A DNA stretch of 43,614 bases from positions 1-43,614 of the forward strand of contig JAPLJP010000090.1 in assembly GCA_026388535.1 (NCBI GenBank), read 5' to 3'. Both the position numbers and the translations under genes were made by a program. The notes beneath the pieces are model-generated. The model had not been told where the DNA came from. It saw nothing but the letters and a program-made list of their open reading frames with translations, and did not search any database. Shown here piece after piece: positions 1-8,525 of this stretch (the first letter of the stretch is position 1; each line of letters opens with the position of its first letter). The stretch comes from Deltaproteobacteria bacterium. Lineage in GTDB: Bacteria; Desulfobacterota; Syntrophia; Syntrophales; Smithellaceae.

Positions 1-290
1 TTGACTGTCAACGGTAACACGGAACTGGAAGGCAGCCTCGACGTTGACGGAGCTGTTGATCTCGACAGCACCCTAAATGTTGAAGGTGCAACAACTCTCA
101 ACAGCACGCTGGATGTTGACGGGGCGACAACGTTGAACAGCACGTTAACTGTTGCTGGTCACGTTGAACTCGAAAGCACCCTGGACGTCGATGGAGCTGT
201 TGATCTCGACAGCACCCTAAATGTTGAAGGTGCTACCACTCTGAACAGCACTCTGGATGTTTATGGTGCAACTAATATCTACAACACTTT
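1..290 (+). repeat. 36-bp coding repeats with a 144-bp higher-order unit
   Basis: The adhesin passenger is encoded by 36-bp (12-codon) units. A 41-base stretch starting at 49 recurs without change at 193, an offset of 144 bp, which is exactly four units. The repeat therefore seems to have grown by in-frame duplication of a four-unit block. Unit number could vary between strains. Confidence 0.8.
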
Positions 291-858
291 TGCCGTAGAC
301 AGTAATGGAGCAACACCAGGAGGCAGCACACTGACTGTTAACGATTCACAGATAATAGCTCAGACTGAAGACGGCAGCGGACTTATCATCAATAACGGCG
401 GGGATGTTAAACTGCTCAACTCCACCGGGCATGGAATTACCATTTCTCCGACGGAAACAGTTCTTTCCGGCGGGACAACATCCACCACACTGACCTTAAA
501 CAATAGTGGCGCTACCTTTAGAAACACCGTGACCGGCGGCCCGGCTCGTGTCACCGGCGTCAACGACGGCGTGTATGATTTTGACGTGGTTAACGTCCGT
601 CAATTTAGAAACGCGCTGGAAAAAGCAAACATCGGCATTGCGTCTGTTTCAGCTTTGTCGGCTATTCCTGCCACGCTTCCGGGGAAGAGATTCGCGATCG
701 GCGCCGGCTATGGTTATTATGAAAGTGAAAGCGCTGTCGCTCTCGGTCTGAAGGCAAAGCTTTGGGAAAGCATCAGCGTTCAGGCAGGCATAGGCTTCGG
801 CGTGGGACAAAGCGAATCAACCTATTCTGCAAACGCGGGAATTTCCTTTAGCTTCTAA
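1..858 (+). CDS. Trimeric autotransporter adhesin (YadA-like), C-terminal part
   Basis: Outer-membrane adhesin; only the C-terminal 285 residues are in the window and the real start lies upstream, because the frame is open to the left edge. Residues 1 to about 97 are made of 12-residue units of the form TLNVEGATTLNS, about eight in a row. A stalk-like stretch follows, and near residue 190 the neck motif DVVNVRQFRNAL resembles the 'DAVNVRQL' neck of YadA/Hia proteins. The last ~75 residues (GKRFAIGAGYGYY onward) look like the four-stranded YadA membrane anchor: alternating small and hydrophobic residues ending in a terminal Phe, as expected for a BAM substrate. In this family three chains form one 12-strand barrel that carries the passenger outside. 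The family call for the anchor is firm; the ligand is unknown. An intrinsic terminator follows within 45 bp. Confidence 0.85.
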   Translation: MTVNGNTELEGSLDVDGAVDLDSTLNVEGATTLNSTLDVDGATTLNSTLTVAGHVELESTLDVDGAVDLDSTLNVEGATTLNSTLDVYGATNIYNTFAVDSNGATPGGSTLTVNDSQIIAQTEDGSGLIINNGGDVKLLNSTGHGITISPTETVLSGGTTSTTLTLNNSGATFRNTVTGGPARVTGVNDGVYDFDVVNVRQFRNALEKANIGIASVSALSAIPATLPGKRFAIGAGYGYYESESAVALGLKAKLWESISVQAGIGFGVGQSESTYSANAGISFSF

Positions 859-898
859 TCTGGGGGGAAAACTTTAACAGCAAATAGTTACACTTAAC

Positions 899-938
899 AA
901 GAAGGGGGACAGCGATTAATCGCTGTCCCCTTCTTTTA
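899..938 (+). terminator. Intrinsic terminator after the adhesin gene
   Basis: A GC-rich stem (gaagggggacagcga paired with tcgctgtccccttc, one bulged G) with a TTAA-centred loop is followed by ttcttttatt. It lies 40 bp after the adhesin stop codon. The stem could also stop leftward transcripts arriving from the minus strand. Confidence 0.8.
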
Positions 939-1007
939 TTTGCTATTGCCGTTAATGAATTAGCGTGAAGAACAATCTGTTGTTCTCTCTCTGTTTTTTT
1001 ATGAAAA

Positions 1008-1120
1008 CTATTTAAGCCTTTCTTTAAGAGCTTCAAATTGCTTTTTAAGTCTCTCGGGCAGACGGTCACCGAACTAAGCAAAGTGTTTTTCTATATCAAA
1101 GATTTCCACTCTCCATGCCT
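1008..1120 (-). pseudogene. Remnant of the 3' end of a PEP carboxykinase gene
   Basis: Read on the minus strand this encodes WRVEIFDIEKHFA, then a TAG stop, then FGDRLPERLKK and QFEALKERLK before a second TAG. The first part matches the end of the intact pckG product ([17 protein letters not shown]). At DNA level 1065-1120 matches 3667-3722 at 47 of 56 positions. After FGD the remnant continues into what looks like the usual C-terminal helix of GTP-dependent PEP carboxykinases, which the intact copy lacks. The internal stop replaces the Gln codon CAG. No further pckG similarity is visible upstream of 1120, so this is a 3' fragment only. It probably marks where the original gene end once lay, convergent to the adhesin gene. 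Confidence 0.8.
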
Positions 1121-1337
1121 ACGGCGAATGGACCCCATGATTCGAGCTTGGTTTGGAAAAGCTCATCCCTGCCGCCGCATAATATCTCAACCTGTTTTTT
1201 ATTATCTGATTATGAGAGGAATGTTGAGATAAAAAGTGGAGTCCCCTCCGGCAAGAGAGACTGTGTCGCAATTAACTTTTATCATTTCGAAGTCCCGCAC
1301 ATGTGACCTTCAGGTTATACGCGGGATCATACTCCGC

Positions 1338-1608
1338 GAGAAATCTTGATTATAATAATTTCAAAGTTTTAAGATTCCTCACATACCCCTTCGCTTTGCT
1401 CAGGGCTTCGGTTCACCGGAATGACATTTTTTCTATTGTGACACAGCCTCTTCGCGGGAATGACACCATTTATATATTTTGTTGCCGGAGTAATATTAAA
1501 CTAAATTTGCGGTCATGAATCACGGGTTGAAACCCTCCACATTTGGCAGGATAATTCTACTTGCGCTTCGAGCTTCATTTCATTCGCCCTCAGCGAGTGT
1601 CATTAAAT
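1338..1608. repeat. Dispersed intergenic repeat, diverged copy
   Basis: Two parts resemble the element at 39503-39707. First, an inverted pair GAGAAATCTT (1338-1347) and AAGATTCCTC (1371-1380) with a 23-base loop mirrors the pair at 39540-39549 and 39571-39580. Second, gcttcgagcttcatttcatt and the following cgccctcagcgag (about 1566-1600) match 39620-39653 with a few changes. Between them lie phrases such as cttcgctttgctcagggctt and cggttcaccggaatgacat, typical of non-coding repeats scattered between genes in some Desulfobacterota. No open frame here is convincing. Confidence 0.55.
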
Positions 1609-1637
1609 TTGAGTCTCACAATAAAAGACACCTCAAA

Positions 1638-3440
1638 TCAACGGCAATATTTCATACCTTGAGCTGCTTTTAATGTTGCACAATCTCCTAATGTACAAGC
1701 TTTTTGTGCATCATTACAGCCAAGCTCTTTGTTTCCCTGAATTAGATAAACAACAGCTCTGTTTTTGTAGGCACCGGCTTTGTCCGGATTCAGGATAATT
1801 TCTCTATTATAATCCTCAATGGCACTTCGATACCGGCCGAGTTTATAGTAAGCAATGCCCCTGTTATTATAGGCTGAAACATTATCCGGATTTAAGCGGA
1901 TAGCTTCGTTAAAGTCCTCAATCGCCCGTTCATACCGGCCGAGTTTAAAGTAAGCAAATCCCCTGTTGTAGTGCGCATCGGCAAGATTCGGTTTTATACG
2001 GATTGCCTCGTTGTAATGATCTATAGACTCTACGATTTTTCCATCGTCAGACAGGGCCGTGCCAAGATTTACATGCGCCAGATAGTTATCCTTTGTTATC
2101 TTCAATGCATGGCTAAAGAGGGTAATACTGCTTTTCCAATAACCGCATTGGTGCCAGGTTAAAATTGTCAGGAGGGCTAGGCATGCTATTCCTGCCGGGA
2201 ATAAAATCTTTTTGCGTTTATCCTCACTCCGAATCAAAGACGGTATTCCCCATGCCAACATAATGGCAATGCCGACAGAAGGAAAATAAGTGTAGCGGTC
2301 GGCCATCGATTGACCGCCCACTTGAATAAATCCAATTACAGGAACGAGTGTGCCTAAATACCAAAACCATCCAACAAAAAGAAATGCCGCCTTTTTCAGA
2401 TAACAAATCATCGCGGCACTAATCATAGTAACTAAAAAAGCACAGATAACAATTTCCCATCCTGGTAAAGATTTTTCATAAGGATAAAAAAAAGCGAGAT
2501 CAACAGGCCAAAGAATTTTATCCAGGTAAGCAACATAAGATATAAAAGCATTAGATAAACGTTCGGCGAACTGTACTTTTTGCAATGATGACATTGCTCC
2601 TCCCTTGTTTTGAGCCCAAATGGCAACGATACTCGACACAAATGCAAGAAATAAAAAGGGGGTCTTTTCCATGAATAGCCGACCAATCGTTTCTTTGCTC
2701 TCTTTACTTTCACTTATGAAAACGTTGCTCTTTTTTTTAGCTAACTCTTCAGCTTTACGTTTCTTCTTTTTCTTCTTATGAGATTCAAGCGCATTAAAAG
2801 GCTTCGTTTCAATTGGAGTGATTAATGTTTTTTGCCATCGCTCAAGCGGCCAATAATCCAGCAATAGTAAGATAAAAGGCAGGGTGACCAGCATTGGCTT
2901 GGACATCAGCCCCAGAGTGAATAACAATAAACACAAGAAATATTGTGATATTTTGTTTTTTTCGGCGTAGAAGGCGTAAGCATAGATACTCGCCATTCCA
3001 AAAAACATACTTAAGACATCTTTTCGTTCGGCGGCCCAGGCTACGGATTCCACCCGCAGGGGATGCAGTGCGAATAAGGCGGCGGCAAAAGCCGCAGGCC
3101 AGATATTATTCGTTGTTTTATTTAGAAAGAGGAACAGAAAGATAACTGCGCCGATATGCAGGAACAGGTTGACAAGATGGTATCCAGATGCGTTAGCTCC
3201 GAACAGTTTCCAATCAAGCATATAGGAAAGTAATGTTAATGGATGCCAATTGCCCACAACAACCGTTGTAAAAGCCCATTTAATGCTTTCCTTATTAATA
3301 CCGGATTGAACATGATTGTTTTCGGTAATATATCCATTATCATCAAAATTGATAAAACCATTGCCTAAAATGCGGCTGTAAGCAATCAAAGAAGCAGCAA
3401 TTAATAATATGACAATAAAATATTTATATTTTTTATTCAT
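1638..3440 (-). CDS. TMTC-like polytopic membrane protein with C-terminal TPRs
   Basis: A 600-residue protein with an N-terminal membrane segment (about 7-23), roughly ten further hydrophobic segments, and a C-terminal TPR region. The first external loop carries FINFDDNGYI (Asp33-Asp34), the position of the acidic catalytic motif in GT-C glycosyltransferases, and HPLRVESVAW (about 126-135) is typical of the TMTC/PMT-like group. Residues 221-238 form a Lys-rich loop. Three 34-residue TPRs occupy about 452-553, and the last 30 residues hold four Cys. Known eukaryotic TMTC proteins transfer mannose to proteins; a glycosyl transfer role here is inferred. The gene lies alone between the pckG remnant and the palindrome at the intact pckG end, so it may have arrived by the same rearrangement. 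No clear ribosome binding site precedes the ATG. Confidence 0.75.
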   Translation of the reverse strand: MNKKYKYFIVILLIAASLIAYSRILGNGFINFDDNGYITENNHVQSGINKESIKWAFTTVVVGNWHPLTLLSYMLDWKLFGANASGYHLVNLFLHIGAVIFLFLFLNKTTNNIWPAAFAAALFALHPLRVESVAWAAERKDVLSMFFGMASIYAYAFYAEKNKISQYFLCLLLFTLGLMSKPMLVTLPFILLLLDYWPLERWQKTLITPIETKPFNALESHKKKKKKRKAEELAKKKSNVFISESKESKETIGRLFMEKTPFLFLAFVSSIVAIWAQNKGGAMSSLQKVQFAERLSNAFISYVAYLDKILWPVDLAFFYPYEKSLPGWEIVICAFLVTMISAAMICYLKKAAFLFVGWFWYLGTLVPVIGFIQVGGQSMADRYTYFPSVGIAIMLAWGIPSLIRSEDKRKKILFPAGIACLALLTILTWHQCGYWKSSITLFSHALKITKDNYLAHVNLGTALSDDGKIVESIDHYNEAIRIKPNLADAHYNRGFAYFKLGRYERAIEDFNEAIRLNPDNVSAYNNRGIAYYKLGRYRSAIEDYNREIILNPDKAGAYKNRAVVYLIQGNKELGCNDAQKACTLGDCATLKAAQGMKYCR

Positions 3441-3585
3441 TAGTCTGTCTATACGTCAGTTAAATCATAATTTAATAATTACAAGGCAACAAATCTGTGT
3501 CTTCATGCAGCGCTTTTCCTAGTAAAAAACACACAGGCACAACAATATTTATATATGTCTTGCATAAAAATTAAAACAACGTAAT

Positions 3586-3665
3586 TTTGCAGTCATTAAT
3601 GAATTAAAAAAAACCGGAGCAACAATTGTTGCTCCGGTTTTTTTTAATTCATTAATGACTGCAAA
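3586..3665. repeat. 80-bp perfect palindrome without spacer
   Basis: The two 40-base arms 3586-3625 and 3626-3665 are exact reverse complements, meeting at aacaa|ttgtt. I checked each ten-base block pairwise; the first mismatch is 3585 against 3666. The right arm contains the final Cys-Ser-His codons and TAA stop of pckG; its edge falls within the Leu codon before them. The central part is an intrinsic terminator. The arms reach about 13 bases beyond the A and T tracts of the terminator on each side, which termination alone does not require. Confidence 0.95.
3609..3648 (-). terminator. Intrinsic terminator of pckG, symmetrical
   Basis: The stem ccggagcaac / gttgctccgg is flanked by eight A on one side and eight T on the other, so it can stop transcription in both directions. 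On the minus strand it lies just after the pckG stop. It is the core of the 80-bp palindrome. Confidence 0.85.
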
Positions 3666-5397
3666 GGTCTCCGAACTGAGCAAAGTGCTTTTCAATATCA
3701 GGAATTTCCGCTCTCCACGCCTCTATGTCAACATTCAGCAGTGCCTTGATATCCTGCGCCTCAATGTTAAGCCCCTTCATATCGAGGCCGTCATCCGTAG
3801 GAAGTAATCCAATTGGGGTTTTGACCGCTTGAGCCTTATCTTCAATACGTTCGCACATCCATTTCAATACGCGGCTGTTTTCCCCGAAACCGGGCCAGAG
3901 CCATCGTCCATCCGGTGTCTTGCGGAACCAGTTCACGTAAAATATTCTCGGTGCTTTATCCTGAAGTTTATCGCCCATATCCAGCCAGTGCTGGAAATAA
4001 TCGCCCATGTTGTATCCGCAGAACGGCTGCATCGCGAAAGGATCGCGCCTTAAATTTCCCACAGCACCGATATTGGCGGCAGTGGTTTCCGATGAGGCTG
4101 TCGCGCCTAAGAACACACCATGGTCAAAACTGTAGGCTTCATTGACCAAGGGAACAACACCGGCGCGCCGTCCGCCGAAAACAAAGATATCAATGGGCAC
4201 GCCTTCGGGCTTTTCCCAATCCGGGCAGATTACCGGACACTGAGAAGCTGGCGCGGTGAAACGAGCGTTGGCGTGAGCCGCCACTTCCTTGTTCTCCGTA
4301 GGCCAGTCGCGCCCTTTCCAGTCAATGGCGTGCTTTGGAGGCTTGCCGTCCATTCCTTCCCACCAGATATCGCCCTTGTCGGTCAAAGCACAGTTGGTAA
4401 AAATGACATTTTTCTTGATGGTATCCATCGCCATAGGATTGGAATCATAAGACGTGCCCGGCGCCACGCCGAAAAATCCTGCTTCCGGATTTATCGCGTA
4501 AAGCCGTCCATCGGGACCAATCTTCATCCAGGAAATATCATCGCCGACGCATTCGCACTTCCAGCCTTCGATTGTCGGCTGCAGCATGGCCAGATTGGTC
4601 TTGCCGCACGCGGAAGGAAAAGCCGCGGCGATGTGAAATTGTTTGCCCGCGGGACTGGTCAGACGCAGAATCAGCATGTGCTCGGCCATCCAGCCTTCGC
4701 GTTTGGCCATTGCCGAAGCAATGCGCAGTGCCAGACATTTTTTACCTAAAAGCGCGTTGCCGCCGTAACCGGACCCGTAAGACCAGATTAAATTTTCAGC
4801 AGGAAAATGGCTGATATATTTTTTCTCGATAGGCGCGCAGGGCCAGGAAACATCTTGCTGCCCTTCCGCCAGCGGAGCGCCGATGGAATGCAGGCAGGGG
4901 ATAAATTCCCCTTTCTTACCCAATTTACGAATAACTTTTTTCCCCACGCGGGTCATGATGTGCATATTGCAGACGACATAGGGGCTGTCTGTTATTTCTA
5001 TGCCGATTTTGGCGATCGGTGATTGAATCGGCCCCATGGAGAAAGGAATCACGTACATCGTGCGTCCTTTCATGCATCCTTTATAAAGGGATTTCATTGT
5101 CGTCTTTAATTCATCAGGTGCGACCCAGTTATTTGTCGGGCCAGCTTCAATCTGTGAGCGAGTGCTGATATAGGTTCTATTTTCCACTCTGGCCACATCC
5201 GATGGATCGGAACGAAACAAAAAACTGTTTCTTCTTTTCTTCAGTTTTATAGCCATGCCGCTTTTTTCCATCTGCGACATCAGCTCGTTGTATTCCTTCT
5301 TGGAACCGTCGCACCAATATACTTTATCGGGCGTACACATCTGTTCAACTTCTTTTACCCAATTCTTTAATTTCTCGTTTTTTACAGCTATTTCCAT
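3652..5397 (-). CDS. pckG: Phosphoenolpyruvate carboxykinase (GTP)
   Basis: Converts oxaloacetate and GTP to PEP, CO2 and GDP; a cytoplasmic gluconeogenesis and anaplerosis enzyme. The 581-residue product has the GTP-type P-loop [12 protein letters not shown] (260-271), the metal site VGDDISWM (284-291), [14 protein letters not shown] near 303-316, and [12 protein letters not shown] (407-418), all matching this class rather than the ATP type. The start ATG has an AAGGA box about 10 bases upstream. The C-terminus ends FGDLCSH: homology stops after Asp and the last four codons come from, or overlap the edge of, the 80-bp palindrome. The usual C-terminal extension of about 20 residues is missing, while a matching tail survives as a remnant at 1008-1120. 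The gene lies 68 bp after ppdK and is probably co-transcribed with it. Whether the shortened enzyme is active cannot be told from sequence. Confidence 0.93.
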   Translation of the reverse strand: MEIAVKNEKLKNWVKEVEQMCTPDKVYWCDGSKKEYNELMSQMEKSGMAIKLKKRRNSFLFRSDPSDVARVENRTYISTRSQIEAGPTNNWVAPDELKTTMKSLYKGCMKGRTMYVIPFSMGPIQSPIAKIGIEITDSPYVVCNMHIMTRVGKKVIRKLGKKGEFIPCLHSIGAPLAEGQQDVSWPCAPIEKKYISHFPAENLIWSYGSGYGGNALLGKKCLALRIASAMAKREGWMAEHMLILRLTSPAGKQFHIAAAFPSACGKTNLAMLQPTIEGWKCECVGDDISWMKIGPDGRLYAINPEAGFFGVAPGTSYDSNPMAMDTIKKNVIFTNCALTDKGDIWWEGMDGKPPKHAIDWKGRDWPTENKEVAAHANARFTAPASQCPVICPDWEKPEGVPIDIFVFGGRRAGVVPLVNEAYSFDHGVFLGATASSETTAANIGAVGNLRRDPFAMQPFCGYNMGDYFQHWLDMGDKLQDKAPRIFYVNWFRKTPDGRWLWPGFGENSRVLKWMCERIEDKAQAVKTPIGLLPTDDGLDMKGLNIEAQDIKALLNVDIEAWRAEIPDIEKHFAQFGDLCSH

Positions 5398-5429
5398 AAA
5401 ATGATTTTCCTTATTTATTGAATTAATCT

Positions 5430-5456
5430 GAGCGCCGGATTTGTAATCCGGAGCTC
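5430..5456. other. Hairpin between ppdK and pckG
   Basis: ccggatt (5435-5441) pairs with aatccgg (5445-5451) across a three-base loop, extended by gagc / gctc outside. No T-tract follows on the minus strand, so it is more likely an intercistronic hairpin affecting mRNA stability than a full terminator. Confidence 0.45.
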
Positions 5457-5465
5457 AATGGTTAA

Positions 5466-8264
5466 TTACTTGCGTGACTTCTTCGCTTTTACTTTTACTT
5501 TTACCTTTGCCTTTTCTTTTGCTTTTATCTTTAACTTTGTCTTGGGTTTTGGCGAACTCTTTTTCTCATTGATCGCGGCCTGAGCTGCAGCCAGACGCGC
5601 TATCGGCACGCGATAGGGCGAACAACTGACGTAATTCATGCCCGCGCGATGACAGAACATAACACTGGAAGGTTCGCCGCCGTGCTCGCCGCAAATGCCA
5701 ACCTTTAAATCCTTCCGTGCTTTGCGTCCCCGCTCACTGCCTATCTCTATTAACTGGCCGACGCCGTCCTGATCGAGAATCTGGAAGGGATCAACAGGAA
5801 TGATTTTCTTTTCCACGTATTCGGGCACAAACGCGCCGACGTCGTCACGGCTGAAGCCGTAAGTCATCTGGGTTAGATCGTTTGTTCCGTAGCTGAAGAA
5901 TTCGGCCTCGCTGGCAATCCGATCGGCCAAAAGCGCCGCTCGTGGAATTTCGATCATTGTTCCGACCATGTAAGGCATCTTTTTGAGACCGTATTTTGCC
6001 AACACTTCGGGATAAATCTTCTTCACAATAGCCGCCTGATTTTTGAATTCGGCCACGTCGCAGACAACCGGAATCATAATTTCGGGAAGCGCTTTCTTGC
6101 CTTCTTTTATGAGCTCCGCCGCACCTTCAAGAATAGCGCGGATCTGCATTTCGCTGACTTCGGGATAGGTAATGCCCAAACGCACACCGCGATGTCCCAT
6201 CATCGGATTGGTCTCATGCAATTTTTCGGCGCGAGAGTTGAGTTTGTCTGTCGAAATGCCGAGGCTCTCCGCGAGACGCTGTCTTTCATCGGGATTCTCC
6301 GGCACGAATTCATGCAAAGGCGGATCCAAGAGACGTATGGTGACCGGTCTTCCGGCCATGACTTCCATTGTTTTTTTGACATCGTTTTTGACGAACGGGA
6401 ATAACTCATCAAGTGCCAAGCGGCGCTGTTCCTCGTTATCCGAAAGAATCATCTTGCGCAGATAGAACAGCGGTTTTTCGCTGTTCTCGCCGTAGAACAT
6501 ATGCTCGGTGCGGAAAAGGCCGATGCCTTCAGCGCCGAACTGCACTGCCTTGGCGGCGTCTTTCGGTGTTTCGGCGTTGGTGCGAATATTCAGACGGCGT
6601 AATGAATCGCAAAGCTTCATGAAAGCCGCAAAGTCTTTATCATCTTCGGCGCCGCTGATCATCGGTAAAGCTCCAATGTAGGCGCGGCCTTTAGTACCGT
6701 TTAATGTGATAGTTTCACCTTCGCGCACAACTTTTCCGCCAGCTGACATTATCTTTTGCTGCATATCAACGTGCAGTGAGCCTGCGCCTACAATACAGCA
6801 TTTGCCCCAGCCGCGGGCCACCAGTGCCGCGTGCGAGGTCATGCCGCCGCGGGCCGTAAGAATTCCCTGAGCCGCGCGCATGCCTTCGACATCTTCGGGA
6901 TTGGTTTCTTCACGCACTAGAATTACTTGTTTGCCTTCTTTCTTCAGGCTGACCGCGTCTTCCGCCGTAAATACAACCTGTCCCACAGCTCCGCCGGGAC
7001 CGGCCGGCAGACCTTTTACCAGAAAATCTCCCGAAGCTTCAGCTTTCGGATCAACCATCGGATGAAGCATTTCATCGAGCTGCGCCGGCGTTACGCGCGA
7101 GACCGCTTCCGCAGCGCTGATCATCTTCTTTTTGTACATTTCCACGGCCATGCGCACTGCGGCGGGACCGTTGCGTTTGCCTGTGCGCGTCTGAAGCATC
7201 CAGACACGCCCGTCCTGAATGGTAAATTCCAAATCCTGCATGTCTCTGAAGTGAGCTTCCAGTTTATTGCGAATGCCCTTAATCTGAGCGTAGGCTTTGG
7301 GCATGGCCGTCTCCAAAGAGGGATGTCCTTCGGTATCGTCTACCTGGCGGGTTTCTTCATTTATCGGGTTGGGTGTGCGGATTCCCGCGACAACATCTTC
7401 ACCCTGTGCGTTGGGCAACCACTCGCCGTAGAATTTGTTCTCGCCAGTTGCCGGATTGCGGGTGAAGGCAACGCCGGTGGCGGAATTATCGCCCATATTG
7501 CCGAACACCATCGCCTGAACGTTGACCGCTGTGCCCCATTCATCAGGGATGCCTTCGATTCTGCGGTAAGAAACAGCGCGTTTTCCATTCCAGCTCTTAA
7601 AGACCGCGCCGATCGCGCCCCATAACTGCTCCATGGCGTCATCGGGGAAGGGCTTGCCGATAACGGCTTGCACCTTGGCTTTGTAGATTTCAGTTAATTC
7701 GGCAAGATCTCTTTCCGTAAGATCAACATCCGATTTGGCATTGCGTCGTGCTTTCATTGCCGCCAATTCACGTTCCAGCTGCTGGCGTACACCCATGCCT
7801 TCCGCCGGTTCGATGCCTTCGGCCTTTTCCATAACAACGTCCGAATACATCTGAATCAAACGGCGGTATGAATCCCAGACAAAGCGGGGATTTTTTGTTT
7901 TCTCAATCATTCCGGGAATAGTCTTCGAGGTAAGACCGATATTTAAAACCGTTTCCATCATGCCGGGCATACTGGAGCGCGCGCCTGATCGGGCGGAACA
8001 CAAAAGAGGATTTTTCGGATCGCCGAACTTCACCCCTGAATCCCGTTCCATTTTCTGCAGTGCTTTTAAAACCTGTTCTTTTAATCCCTGTGGGTAACGG
8101 CCTTTGTTTTCATAGAAAGCCGTACAAACTTCTGTTGTAATAGTAAAACCAGGAGGAATAGGAATTTTAAGATGCGCCATTTCCGCAAGTCCAACTCCCT
8201 TACCTCCCAAAAGATTCTTGCTTTTTCCGTATCCTTCCGAAAAAGAGTATACATATTTAGCCAT
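5466..8264 (-). CDS. ppdK: Pyruvate, phosphate dikinase
   Basis: Interconverts pyruvate, ATP and phosphate with PEP, AMP and pyrophosphate in the cytoplasm. The 932-residue product has the N-terminal nucleotide-binding domain (GGKGVGLAEM, then GARSSMPGMMETVLNIGL), the swivelling phosphohistidine domain with GGMTSHAALVARGWGKCC (catalytic His at about 478), and the PEP-binding barrel with YGTNDLTQMTYG and VSCSPYRVPIARLA, whose Cys is the usual acid/base. I chose the ATG at 8264 (MAKYVYSF), the normal family start. A longer frame begins at a TTG (8279) that overlaps the AAGGAGGT box and so is unlikely; the box lies about 14 bases before the chosen ATG. The last ~34 residues are an unusual Lys-rich tail (KLKIKAKEKAKVKVKVKAKK). 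With pckG just downstream, the pair makes PEP from pyruvate and oxaloacetate. Confidence 0.95.
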   Translation of the reverse strand: MAKYVYSFSEGYGKSKNLLGGKGVGLAEMAHLKIPIPPGFTITTEVCTAFYENKGRYPQGLKEQVLKALQKMERDSGVKFGDPKNPLLCSARSGARSSMPGMMETVLNIGLTSKTIPGMIEKTKNPRFVWDSYRRLIQMYSDVVMEKAEGIEPAEGMGVRQQLERELAAMKARRNAKSDVDLTERDLAELTEIYKAKVQAVIGKPFPDDAMEQLWGAIGAVFKSWNGKRAVSYRRIEGIPDEWGTAVNVQAMVFGNMGDNSATGVAFTRNPATGENKFYGEWLPNAQGEDVVAGIRTPNPINEETRQVDDTEGHPSLETAMPKAYAQIKGIRNKLEAHFRDMQDLEFTIQDGRVWMLQTRTGKRNGPAAVRMAVEMYKKKMISAAEAVSRVTPAQLDEMLHPMVDPKAEASGDFLVKGLPAGPGGAVGQVVFTAEDAVSLKKEGKQVILVREETNPEDVEGMRAAQGILTARGGMTSHAALVARGWGKCCIVGAGSLHVDMQQKIMSAGGKVVREGETITLNGTKGRAYIGALPMISGAEDDKDFAAFMKLCDSLRRLNIRTNAETPKDAAKAVQFGAEGIGLFRTEHMFYGENSEKPLFYLRKMILSDNEEQRRLALDELFPFVKNDVKKTMEVMAGRPVTIRLLDPPLHEFVPENPDERQRLAESLGISTDKLNSRAEKLHETNPMMGHRGVRLGITYPEVSEMQIRAILEGAAELIKEGKKALPEIMIPVVCDVAEFKNQAAIVKKIYPEVLAKYGLKKMPYMVGTMIEIPRAALLADRIASEAEFFSYGTNDLTQMTYGFSRDDVGAFVPEYVEKKIIPVDPFQILDQDGVGQLIEIGSERGRKARKDLKVGICGEHGGEPSSVMFCHRAGMNYVSCSPYRVPIARLAAAQAAINEKKSSPKPKTKLKIKAKEKAKVKVKVKAKKSRK

Positions 8265-8304
8265 AACTTCGCTTTTCAACCTCCTTGGTTAATCCAGTAA
8301 ATTT

Positions 8305-8343
8305 TATGCCGTTATATCGGCATAAGACCATGCTTATTGTCAA
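8305..8343 (-). promoter_or_regulatory. Possible ppdK promoter region with inverted repeat
   Basis: On the minus strand a TTGACA hexamer (8338-8343) lies upstream of ppdK, followed by a perfect inverted repeat TATGCCG-n6-CGGCATA (8305-8324). The spacing to the best -10-like TATAAC is 21 bases, longer than the sigma-70 optimum. The repeat would overlap a promoter and could be an operator. This is a weak call from pattern alone. Confidence 0.3.
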
Positions 8344-8525
8344 GATAAAATTGCATAAATGCCATTAAACACAACGATACTAAAATAATCTATTATTCTA
8401 ATATCTTCTCTTGTTTTTCCGGCATACAAACCGCGATTATTCAGATGTAGAATTTGACGTTACTTTTTATAGTTTCAGGCGGGGAAACAGATGGAATAAT
8501 TATTTATAAAGCTTCCTCACATTAT

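Noticed and set aside
966-997. agaacaa-tctg-ttgttct hairpin followed by a T-run as a second terminator
   Set aside because: The T-run is separated from the stem by about nine pyrimidines, so the geometry is poor; the stem may only be part of the old pckG downstream region.
4120-4749. 209-codon plus-strand frame inside pckG
   Set aside because: It lies wholly antisense to a well-conserved gene, has no family resemblance and reflects the third-position bias of the opposite strand.
6927-7625. 232-codon plus-strand frame inside ppdK
   Set aside because: Antisense shadow of ppdK; no recognisable motif and no ribosome binding site.
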